Source: Cellvibrionales bacterium (GTDB lineage Bacteria > Pseudomonadota > Gammaproteobacteria > Pseudomonadales > JAHEGP01). Taken from it: a stretch of 5,316 bases of DNA. The notes below the pieces were generated by a model. It made no database searches. It was given only the letters and a program-made list of their open reading frames with translations, and was not told the origin of the DNA. The stretch is from NCBI GenBank assembly GCA_024645065.1, contig JAHEGP010000216.1:1-5316 (forward strand). Direction: 5' to 3'. Below, one piece after another: positions 1 through 5,141 of this stretch. Position numbers and translations under genes: made by a program. Numbering within the stretch: the first letter of the stretch is position 1; each line of letters opens with the position of its first letter.

Positions 1-15
1 TAGTGCACTTTCCAC

Positions 16-120
16 CTCACACTACACTACCTCACACTACACTACCTCACACTACACTACCTCACACTACACTACCTCACACTACACTACCTGACGCTAC
101 ACTACCTGACACTGCACTAG
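16..120. repeat. 15-bp tandem repeat array, seven units
   Basis: Seven head-to-tail copies of CTCACACTACACTAC. Units at 16-30, 31-45, 46-60, 61-75 and 76-90 are identical. The unit at 91-105 differs at two positions and the unit at 106-120 at three, all changes to G. Positions 6-92 of the plus strand contain no G at all, so the strand bias is absolute over 87 nt. On the minus strand every unit has a stop codon in all three frames, while the plus strand is open across the five perfect units. Identical units beside decayed ones suggest recent local expansion by slippage or recombination. Its function is unknown. Confidence 0.95.
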
Positions 121-126
121 CCTAGT
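116..126. repeat. Perfect palindrome ACTAG-C-CTAGT at array edge
   Basis: An 11-nt perfect palindrome that overlaps the end of the last tandem unit and runs into the flanking DNA. A 7-bp inverted match also frames the array: TAGTGCA at 1-7 and TGCACTA at 113-119. These could be boundary signals or a protein site, but arms this short can arise by chance. Confidence 0.45.
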
Positions 127-159
127 CAAAAATAGCATTGTTTCCTTAAACTATTTTTG
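127..159. repeat. 9-bp inverted repeat CAAAAATAG / CTATTTTTG
   Basis: Perfect 9-bp arms at 127-135 and 151-159 separated by 15 nt. The stem is AT-rich (two of nine pairs are G:C), so it is a weak RNA hairpin and looks more like a protein-binding dyad or an element end than an intrinsic terminator. It lies immediately beyond the palindrome that closes the tandem array. Confidence 0.5.
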
Positions 160-197
160 CGACGGAGTATCCAGGCAACAAGCGAAACAACTAATTG

Positions 198-226
198 AGT
201 GCTAACGTCTGACTATCGTCAGCACT
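198..226 (-). terminator. Weak hairpin AGTGCT / AGCACT, possible gltS 3' structure
   Basis: Perfect 6-bp arms at 198-203 and 221-226, with a GAC-TATC-GTC inner pairing at 211-220. In the minus direction it sits about 139 nt past the gltS stop and is followed by CAATTAGTTGTTT, which is only mildly T-rich. It is therefore a poor intrinsic terminator, listed because it is the only nearby dyad with any T-rich tail on that strand. Confidence 0.2.
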
Positions 227-364
227 ACCCGGGTACATCGACGGATTATGACACAACTACCAGCAAGTCTGGCCAGTGTATGAAATTTGATATAGTTCCT
301 GCCAGTCACCACGTCAAGTCAGATGTGGCGGCCCCACGGTTTCGTTTCTGCTTACCAGATGACC

Positions 365-1606
365 TCAGTCAACCGGCAGATGCAGGCCCTCCAATATCAG
401 CGGCAATGCGACAAAAGTTTTTATCACAACGGCGTTACTGATATCCATGAAGAACGCGCCTACCAGGGGCACCACGATAAAGGCTTTCGGTGAAGGCCCG
501 AAGTGACTGGTGAGCGCCTGCATATTGGCCATCGCAACCGGCGTGGCGCCCAGGCCCAGACCCAGGAAACCGCTGGCTATTACGCTGGCGTCGTAATCCC
601 TGCCGATAAAGCGGAAAACCAGGAAAACAGCGATGCAGGTGATCAGCAGCATCTGCAAAATCAACACGAGCAGCAGAGGGCCGATAGCGCTCGCGATCTG
701 CCACAGCTGAACGGACATGAGACTCATGGCCAGGAACAGGTGCAGACTCAACTCCCCGGCCCGGTTTATTGATTCCGGATGAAACTCAAGCCGCAGCAGG
801 TCGGTGAGGTTGGTCAGCACGATACCCACGAACATGGCGGTAAGAAACGGCGGCAGTGACATGCCCACACCGGACAACCAGTCATTCACATTGTGCCCTA
901 CGCCGACGCACAAACCTAACAGCAACAGAGTCGAAAATGCGCCTTCCAGCGGCAGCTCCGGTTCATTGCGCTGGGTGTGATCGGCCCCCTCCTCCGCGAC
1001 TTCATAGGCCAGGGTGTGGTCAGCCGCTGCCTTGAGCCCATATTTTTTGACCAGGTAACCACCGACCGGACCACCCAGCAGACCACCCGCGACCAGGCCA
1101 AAGGTGGCGCAGGCAATGCCCAGGTTGGCGGCACCCTCGAGACCCACCGACTCCGCCACCGACCCCCAGGCAATCGCGGTACCGTGGCCTCCGGCAAAGG
1201 AAATACTCCCCCCGAACAGTCCATATCCGGGCTTGACCCCGAGCGCCAAGGCGACCAGAACCCCGGCTGTGTTCTGCAAGACCAGGAGTACAATGGCGAA
1301 AGCCAACAGAATAACCAGCGTGCGGCCACCGGCAAGCAGGGCGCTGAACTTCGCCGACAGGCCGATCGTACTGAAAAAGGTCAGCAGCAACAGGTCCCTC
1401 AACTGCATGTCGAATTCGATTTCGACACCGAAAACCCCATACAACAACGCCACCAGAACGCTGCACAACAGGCCACCGGTCACCGCCAGGGGAATATTAT
1501 TGCGCGACAGAATCGGAAATTTGTTGGTGAGCGCTCGGCCGACAGCGAGTACCAGCACACTGGCGACCACGACATTGGGACCCTCTACGAGCAATACACC
1601 GTCCAA
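365..1606 (-). CDS. gltS: Sodium/glutamate symporter GltS (ESS family)
   Basis: Inner-membrane carrier that imports L-glutamate with Na+. The 413-residue product matches the length of E. coli GltS (about 401) and keeps its internally repeated architecture. The first half has FDMQLRDLLLLTFFSTIGL at 65-83, the AGGHGTA loop at 138-144 and CATFGLVAGGLLGGPV at 166-181. The second half has the LFLAMSLM segment at 290-297, RDYDA at 336-340, GLGLGATPVAMANMQA at 349-364 and FGPS...VVPLVGAFFMDI at 369-389. These are signature stretches of the ESS family. A charged, soluble linker lies at about 187-220, between the two membrane halves. The start is TTG at 1606-1604: an in-frame stop lies at 1634, there is no ATG or GTG between, and a GGAG sits 6 nt upstream. 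It is the last gene of the minus-strand cluster. No frameshift is seen. Confidence 0.95.
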   Translation of the reverse strand: MDGVLLVEGPNVVVASVLVLAVGRALTNKFPILSRNNIPLAVTGGLLCSVLVALLYGVFGVEIEFDMQLRDLLLLTFFSTIGLSAKFSALLAGGRTLVILLAFAIVLLVLQNTAGVLVALALGVKPGYGLFGGSISFAGGHGTAIAWGSVAESVGLEGAANLGIACATFGLVAGGLLGGPVGGYLVKKYGLKAAADHTLAYEVAEEGADHTQRNEPELPLEGAFSTLLLLGLCVGVGHNVNDWLSGVGMSLPPFLTAMFVGIVLTNLTDLLRLEFHPESINRAGELSLHLFLAMSLMSVQLWQIASAIGPLLLVLILQMLLITCIAVFLVFRFIGRDYDASVIASGFLGLGLGATPVAMANMQALTSHFGPSPKAFIVVPLVGAFFMDISNAVVIKTFVALPLILEGLHLPVD

Positions 1607-1612
1607 AGTGTT

Positions 1613-1616
1613 CTCC
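1613..1616 (-). promoter_or_regulatory. Shine-Dalgarno GGAG supporting the TTG start of gltS
   Basis: GGAG on the minus strand, 6 nt before the TTG at 1606. The upstream stop of the DUF1653 gene limits the start to this short interval, and this is the only well-spaced ribosome site in it. Confidence 0.65.
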
Positions 1617-1633
1617 GCGAACCAGGCCCCGGG

Positions 1634-1843
1634 TCAATCGGGGCCGATATATTCAAACCGGGGCTGTTGCCGCCCATCGCGCACTACCGTCTCCTCGAAC
1701 ATTGCCAGGGGCCTGACCCACAGGCCGCCTTCGCCATACAGCGGGGTATAGACCACCAGCAACTCATCGGTCTCGGAGTGCCTTGCAATACCCCGGACCC
1801 GGTACTCGCGGCCTTTGAAGTGCCGGTATCTTCCCGGTTTCAC
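1634..1843 (-). CDS. DUF1653 domain small protein
   Basis: A small cytosolic protein of 69 residues from a GTG start at 1843, recognised as DUF1653 (Pfam PF07866). Family hallmarks in order are PGRYRHFKGREYRV near the N-terminus, GIARHSETDELLVVY, then LYGEGGLWVRPLAMFEE and the closing PRFEYIG. The single domain fills the whole protein, as is usual. Its biochemical role is unknown. A TTG at 1855 would add four residues (73 aa). I prefer the GTG because family members begin just before the G-x-YRH-x-KG motif, but neither start has a clear ribosome site. The frame is open back to a stop at 1898, with no other start. It lies 43 bp after DUF1993 (31 bp with the TTG start) and 27 bp before gltS, consistent with cotranscription and perhaps translational coupling. 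Confidence 0.88.
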   Translation of the reverse strand: MKPGRYRHFKGREYRVRGIARHSETDELLVVYTPLYGEGGLWVRPLAMFEETVVRDGRQQPRFEYIGPD

Positions 1844-1886
1844 AGCACAGCGCAAGTGATAGCAGGTGACGCCATTGATTGTTCGC

Positions 1887-2411
1887 TCAAGGTTTGCTCA
1901 CCCGCATCGTTCCGAGGAAATCCATCTTGCCCAGGGGTACCCCCGCAATTCGCAATATGTCGTAGATGGTGGTGGCGTGGAAATAGAAATTGGGCAGGGA
2001 AAACGACAGGACAAAATTCTCCGCGATGAAAGGAATCTCGAAGTCTCCCATCTTGAATTTCATCGCCTTGCCTTCCAGGGCGTCTATCTCCTCCCGGGGC
2101 ATCGCCTGCAGCTCGACGGTGGCGTCTGCCACCAGTCCCTGCAGGCCCGCGTAGTCCAGGTCGGGCATGGCGGGCGGCGGCGAGAAAACCCCTGCTTTTA
2201 TCCCCTTGATTGCACCCAGCGAATGATGAAAGACAGAGACCACCTGGAAGCGGAACGGCTGCATATCCGGACGCAGTCTTGTTTCGACGATTTCCGCCAG
2301 ATTGACATTGTTGGCGCTGGCGTAGTCAGCGCCCTTCGCCAGCACACCCGCGGTACTGCCAAGTACCTGGAGGTAGTTGGCGACGCTGATATCGTATAGT
2401 GAGATTGCCAT
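1887..2411 (-). CDS. DUF1993 family protein
   Basis: A 174-residue soluble protein of the DUF1993 family (Pfam PF09351), full length. Visible family features are the N-terminal SLYDISVANYLQVLGSTAGVL helix (4-24), ARL/TRLRPDMQPF-type motif at about 44-53 (RLRPDMQPFRFQV), and the C-terminal FVLSFSLPNFYFHATTIYDILR region (about 132-153) followed by GVPLGKMDFLG. The family is predicted to adopt a DinB-like four-helix bundle, and the histidine in NFYFH together with an earlier HH pair could be metal ligands. That is inference, since no reaction is established. The ATG at 2411 is backed by AAAGGAG 6 nt upstream. It is the first gene of the minus-strand cluster, so the promoter should lie in the divergent region. 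Confidence 0.9.
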   Translation of the reverse strand: MAISLYDISVANYLQVLGSTAGVLAKGADYASANNVNLAEIVETRLRPDMQPFRFQVVSVFHHSLGAIKGIKAGVFSPPPAMPDLDYAGLQGLVADATVELQAMPREEIDALEGKAMKFKMGDFEIPFIAENFVLSFSLPNFYFHATTIYDILRIAGVPLGKMDFLGTMRVSKP

Positions 2412-2417
2412 TTACTA

Positions 2418-2424
2418 CTCCTTT
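2418..2424 (-). promoter_or_regulatory. Strong Shine-Dalgarno AAAGGAG for DUF1993
   Basis: AAAGGAG on the minus strand with a 6-nt spacer to the ATG at 2411. It is the strongest ribosome site in the window and fixes this start. It implies that the first gene of the cluster is translated much better than the two that follow. Confidence 0.85.
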
Positions 2425-2446
2425 ACATCGATAGACCCGCAACACA

Positions 2447-2570
2447 ATTCGCCGCCAACCGGGATCAAAGCCCCCCGCCAGGGTCCTGGCAGCGGCACCT
2501 GACAGGTCGCCCTTTACGCCTGGATTACGCTGCGATGATAACGGAAGTGTAGTCGTGATTCGCCGCCAAC
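2447..2570. repeat. 13-bp direct repeat ATTCGCCGCCAAC, two copies
   Basis: Identical copies at 2447-2459 and 2558-2570, 111 bp apart start to start (about 10.6 helical turns), both inside the divergent intergenic region. An exact 13-mer match in so short a region is unlikely by chance. Both copies have the same orientation, which suits a pair of operator sites or a duplication remnant. Confidence 0.6.
2477..2507. promoter_or_regulatory. Two adjacent palindromes between the direct repeats
   Basis: GCCAGG-GT-CCTGGC at 2477-2490 is a perfect 14-nt dyad, and ACCTG-A-CAGGT at 2497-2507 a perfect 11-nt dyad. They are 6 nt apart and lie between the two 13-bp direct repeats, about 70-95 nt upstream of the DUF1993 ATG. 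The placement suits operator sites for the minus-strand promoter, or hairpins in its leader. No T run follows, so a terminator is unlikely. Confidence 0.35.
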
Positions 2571-2749
2571 TCCATCCGGGCCGCGACCCATTTTTTCCGT
2601 AACTTCTGCCGGCTGGATGACCGGGCCAGGGTTTGCTGGTGCTATGCTTGTACTGACAGAAAGTCCCGGGACAGGCGCTGTGGCAAGCGGGCCTGCCTCG
2701 CGGGTAATATCGGGTATCACGGCAATGGACACCAGCCCCTCCCCGGGGC

Positions 2750-4231
2750 ATGCGAGCAATGATCAGTCAAGCTGCCATCAATGATGCGGTTGCCCAGGCG
2801 CTGCAATCCAGCCTGTGCTTACTGGCAGGCCCCGGGCAATGTCGTCACGTTCCCTTTACCTTTACACCAGCACCTATCGGCGCAGCCACCCTCGCGCAGA
2901 TGCACACCATAGCGCCGTTACTCGGCAGCCTGACCCAGCAATTGGCAGATAATGCTGAGCTGATCCAGTCGGTACACGCTCCCCTGGCTACAGGCGACCC
3001 CTTCTTTGCGGAACTGTTGTCAATGCACGAGGAGCTGCACGCCTCGGCGGGTGGCCTGCCGCGCCTGCCACTGTTGCTGCAGCGCAGCGATTTCATGCTC
3101 GATGCAGGGCTCGACCCGCGATTGGTCGAGTGCAACAGCATCGCGGCAGGGATGGCGCCCTTTGGCGACAGGATGCAACGGCTGCATGCCTATTTGGCTG
3201 AGCATTGGCCCGGGGAGTACGGCCAGTTGCATTCGGTCAACCCCGGCCGGTTATTACCCAACCCTGTCACCGCCGCTATGGCCAAAGCTATCGACCGGGC
3301 GGCACGAGATCCCCTGCTCTGGTCAGGCGAGGACGATCCGGGCTTTCTTATGGTGGTGCAGGACGTGGAGGATAACCTGTTCGACCAGCGGCTGCTGACT
3401 CAGGAACTAGAAGCCCTTGGCCTTCGCACCTTCCGCCGCACTTTCCGGCAGCTTCACCATGAACTGTCGACGGGCCCGAACCAGAGCCTCCTGCTGGCGG
3501 GCTGTGGCAGGATACATGTTGTCTACCTTCGCGCGGGTTATCGGTACCGGGACTACCTTGCGACCGACCTGGATTCCCGCCGCTGCTGTGATGCCCTGCG
3601 CGCCACCCGGCTGTTCATCGAACGCCATCGAGTGGCAATCAATGCCACTGTCGCGCAACAGCTGGCCACCAGCAAACGCATGCAACTTCAGCTGGCCCGT
3701 GATGATGGCAGCCTGCTGCAAGCACTGGGCTTCAATGTCAGTGAACAGGCCCTCCTGCGCAGCGTTTTTGTTCCCATGCGGCCAGTTGACGAGCTATCCG
3801 CTGAGCAGTTGCGGCAGGAGGGAAGCACCGCCGAATGGGTGCTGAAAAACCAGGGAGAGGGCGGTGGCCACTGCCTGTTCGATGCCGATATCCTCGCCCG
3901 GCTGGATCGCCTGGACGCAAAGCACATGCAGGCATGGACTCTGATGCAGCGCATTCACCCGACAGGACGAGGCCGGGAGACCCTGGTGATCCGGAACGGC
4001 ACGGCCTACCCGGTGCTGGGCCTGGTCAGTGAGATCGGCCTGTTCACCGCGCACCTCGGGTTGCAGCCGTTAGCCGGCAGTGGCTCCGCGACGGGAGTTC
4101 TCGGCTACCTGGTACGGTCAAAGCCACCGGATGTTCTTGAGGGCGGGATCCATAGCGGCTTCGGGGCTATCGATTCCCTGTTCGTCGAGGACTGGGCAGC
4201 GACCGGGGCAGACGCGGTGGCGAGACCATGA
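2750..4231 (+). CDS. Glutathione synthetase, eukaryotic-type family
   Basis: Catalyses ATP-dependent addition of glycine to gamma-glutamylcysteine, giving glutathione (EC 6.3.2.3), in the cytosol. The 493-residue product aligns by motif with the eukaryotic enzyme (human, 474 aa), not with bacterial GshB of about 315 aa. RSDFM at 112-116 matches human RSDYM. ECNSIAAG at 127-134 carries the E-x-N Mg2+ ligands (human E144, N146). VVYLRAGY at 257-264 matches VVYFRDGY. TSKRMQLQL at 307-315 holds the ATP-contacting lysine. VLKNQGEGGG at 364-373 is the glycine-rich ATP-grasp loop with K366 and E370 (human K364, E368). The C-terminal YLVRSK at 453-458 matches LLRTK, with R456 and K458. No key residue is missing, so it should be active. 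The ATG at 2759 (490 aa) is an equally possible start; neither has a clear ribosome site. DUF899 follows after 42 bp. Confidence 0.92.
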   Translation: MRAMISQAAINDAVAQALQSSLCLLAGPGQCRHVPFTFTPAPIGAATLAQMHTIAPLLGSLTQQLADNAELIQSVHAPLATGDPFFAELLSMHEELHASAGGLPRLPLLLQRSDFMLDAGLDPRLVECNSIAAGMAPFGDRMQRLHAYLAEHWPGEYGQLHSVNPGRLLPNPVTAAMAKAIDRAARDPLLWSGEDDPGFLMVVQDVEDNLFDQRLLTQELEALGLRTFRRTFRQLHHELSTGPNQSLLLAGCGRIHVVYLRAGYRYRDYLATDLDSRRCCDALRATRLFIERHRVAINATVAQQLATSKRMQLQLARDDGSLLQALGFNVSEQALLRSVFVPMRPVDELSAEQLRQEGSTAEWVLKNQGEGGGHCLFDADILARLDRLDAKHMQAWTLMQRIHPTGRGRETLVIRNGTAYPVLGLVSEIGLFTAHLGLQPLAGSGSATGVLGYLVRSKPPDVLEGGIHSGFGAIDSLFVEDWAATGADAVARP

Positions 4232-4261
4232 TTCCAATGCTATGTTCAAGGGGTTGCAGGC

Positions 4262-4265
4262 GGAG
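4262..4265 (+). promoter_or_regulatory. Shine-Dalgarno GGAG for the DUF899 gene
   Basis: GGAG 8 nt before the ATG at 4274, within the 42-bp gap after the glutathione synthetase stop. It supports this start and independent reinitiation within a shared transcript. Confidence 0.7.
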
Positions 4266-4273
4266 TCCAGACC

Positions 4274-4876
4274 ATGGCCAATACCGAAATTGCGGCGCTC
4301 GAGACAAAGATCTACGAGCTGACCATCAGGCTCAATCAGTTGCGCCAGACAGTAACCGGAACCGAGATCCCCAACTACACCTTTTCTACCCTTACCGGGG
4401 ACGCATCGCTGCTGGACCTGTTTGCCGGCCGCGACACGCTCCTGCTCATTCACAACATGGGCCAGGGTTGCCGCTACTGCACGCTGTGGGCAGACGGCTT
4501 CAACGGCTTTCTGTCCCACCTGGAATCCGCCATGTCCGTGGTGCTGGTTTCCCGAGACGAACCCGCACTGCAACGCCGGTTCGCCAATAGCAGGGGCTGG
4601 CGTTTTCGACTCGCTTCCCACGGCGGGGGCGACTACATCAGGGAGCAATCGGCACAGGATGGCACGGACAATATGCCGGGTGCGGTTGTCTATACCCGCG
4701 ACGGCACCACGATCCGGCGAAAGAATGCGGTGGTATTCGGTCCGGGGGACAGGTTTTGCTCAGCCTGGAACCTGCTGGCGCTGGCGGGCTTCGATGAGGC
4801 TGGCTGGACGCCCCAGTTCAACTACTGGCAACGTCCCGCGCAGCTGGATGATGGTGGCGCTAACCTGATCGATTAA
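4274..4876 (+). CDS. DUF899 family thioredoxin-like protein
   Basis: A 200-residue soluble protein of the DUF899 family (Pfam PF05988), which has a thioredoxin-like fold. Residues 4-26 form a short amphipathic, probably coiled-coil helix, normal at the N-terminus of this family. The core follows: TFSTLTGDASLLDLFAGRDTLLLIHNM at about 36-62, then GQGCRYCTLWADGFNG at 63-78 with a CxxC pair at C66 and C69, a strand with SRDEPALQRRFANSRGWRF at about 93-111, and FGPGDRFCSAWNLL at 155-168 with a further cysteine at C162. There is no signal peptide, so it is cytosolic. The CxxC suggests thiol-disulfide chemistry, but no substrate is established for the family. It sits 42 bp behind glutathione synthetase on the same strand, which makes a glutathione-linked role plausible. 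That link is inference. Confidence 0.9.
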   Translation: MANTEIAALETKIYELTIRLNQLRQTVTGTEIPNYTFSTLTGDASLLDLFAGRDTLLLIHNMGQGCRYCTLWADGFNGFLSHLESAMSVVLVSRDEPALQRRFANSRGWRFRLASHGGGDYIREQSAQDGTDNMPGAVVYTRDGTTIRRKNAVVFGPGDRFCSAWNLLALAGFDEAGWTPQFNYWQRPAQLDDGGANLID

Positions 4877-4878
4877 CC

Positions 4879-4951
4879 GGTGACCGGGTGATTGCCAAGG
4901 TTTACTCCAATTTTCTACAGGAATCCGCCAGTCAATTGTCACCAATCACCC
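4879..4951 (+). other. Competing inverted repeats after DUF899 gene
   Basis: GGGTGATTG (4886-4894) pairs perfectly with CAATCACCC (4943-4951), and GGTGAC (4879-4884) pairs with GTCACC (4938-4943). The two pairings cross, so they form either alternative stems or a pseudoknot. Loops are long (43-53 nt) and there is no T run after the stem, so this is not a canonical terminator. It begins 2 nt after the stop codon and may be a 3' end structure. Confidence 0.3.
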
Positions 4952-4988
4952 CAACCGACTTTCTGACTGTCACGCCGCCGGCCGTAAT

Positions 4989-5016
4989 TTGCAATGTAAA
5001 AGCCATCTGCTATGTT
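4989..5016 (+). promoter_or_regulatory. Candidate sigma70 promoter for the arylsulfatase gene
   Basis: TTGCAA (4989-4994), a 16-nt spacer, then TATGTT (5011-5016) preceded by TG one base upstream, an extended -10. Each hexamer matches consensus at four of six positions. A start near 5023 would leave a leader of roughly 120 nt before the ATG at 5142. It is the best match in the 265-bp gap and would separate the sulfatase from the glutathione synthetase operon. Confidence 0.35.
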
Positions 5017-5141
5017 CCTCTGGGGCAAAGGTACTTCCACTCAACTCAGTGCCTCTGTCAACCACGGGACTGCGATAAACCGGTCGTGAGGGGCCGCCCG
5101 TCCCGACCACACTCCAGACTATCAGACGAGGCATGACAGCA

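Larger units (their letters stand above)
1..364. other. Intergenic region with tandem array and dyads, no convincing gene
   Basis: This stretch lies downstream of gltS and runs to the window edge. It holds the 15-bp tandem array and several short inverted repeats, listed separately. An open frame from a GTG at 199 to 441 encodes about 80 residues with no recognisable domain, and it runs into the antisense of gltS, so it is not called. No GC-rich hairpin followed by a T run is seen for gltS transcripts. The first 230 bases are much more AT-rich and repetitive than the coding DNA around them. Whether the array belongs to a gene outside the window cannot be judged: plus-strand frame 3 is open across it up to a TAG at 123-125. 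Confidence 0.6.
2412..2749. other. Divergent intergenic region with repeats
   Basis: This 338-bp region separates the minus-strand DUF1993 cluster from the plus-strand glutathione synthetase gene and must hold promoters for both. It contains a 13-bp direct repeat and two neighbouring palindromes, listed separately. Open frames on the minus strand (2326-2751 and 2514-2759) encode low-complexity peptides without family features and would overlap the 5' end of DUF1993 or the upstream gene start, so I do not call them. I found no pair of -35 and -10 boxes good enough to assign. TAATAT at 2705-2710 is a lone -10-like match on the plus strand. Confidence 0.7.

Noticed and set aside
16..120. CRISPR array
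   Set aside because: Units are contiguous 15-mers without spacers, and no cas gene is near.
16..120. Plasmid iterons or replication origin
   Set aside because: The unit length is in the right range, but no rep gene, DnaA-box cluster or partition gene is visible and the neighbours are chromosomal housekeeping-type genes.
198..226. Integron attC site
   Set aside because: The GCTAACG stretch hints at an inverse core site, but no matching GTTRRRY core site lies at the right distance, and there is no cassette gene structure.
199..441. An 80-codon plus-strand frame starting with GTG
   Set aside because: No ribosome site, no recognisable features, and its 3' part is antisense to the end of gltS.
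977..2029. A 350-codon plus-strand open frame
   Set aside because: It is antisense to gltS, DUF1653 and part of DUF1993, is rich in Gln, Arg and Pro as expected from the complement of hydrophobic codons in GC-rich DNA, and shows no domain.
2477..2490. Intrinsic terminator at the GCCAGG/CCTGGC dyad
   Set aside because: The two-base loop and lack of a following T run on either strand do not fit a Rho-independent terminator.
2326..2759. Two minus-strand open frames covering the divergent intergenic region (2326-2751 and 2514-2759)
   Set aside because: One overlaps the DUF1993 start out of frame and both give low-complexity peptides with no family signature; the second begins with TTG inside the glutathione synthetase start.
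4888..5136. Plus-strand 82-codon frame between DUF899 and the arylsulfatase
   Set aside because: Non-ATG-supported composition with no domain and no ribosome site; the region fits a 3' structure and promoter better.
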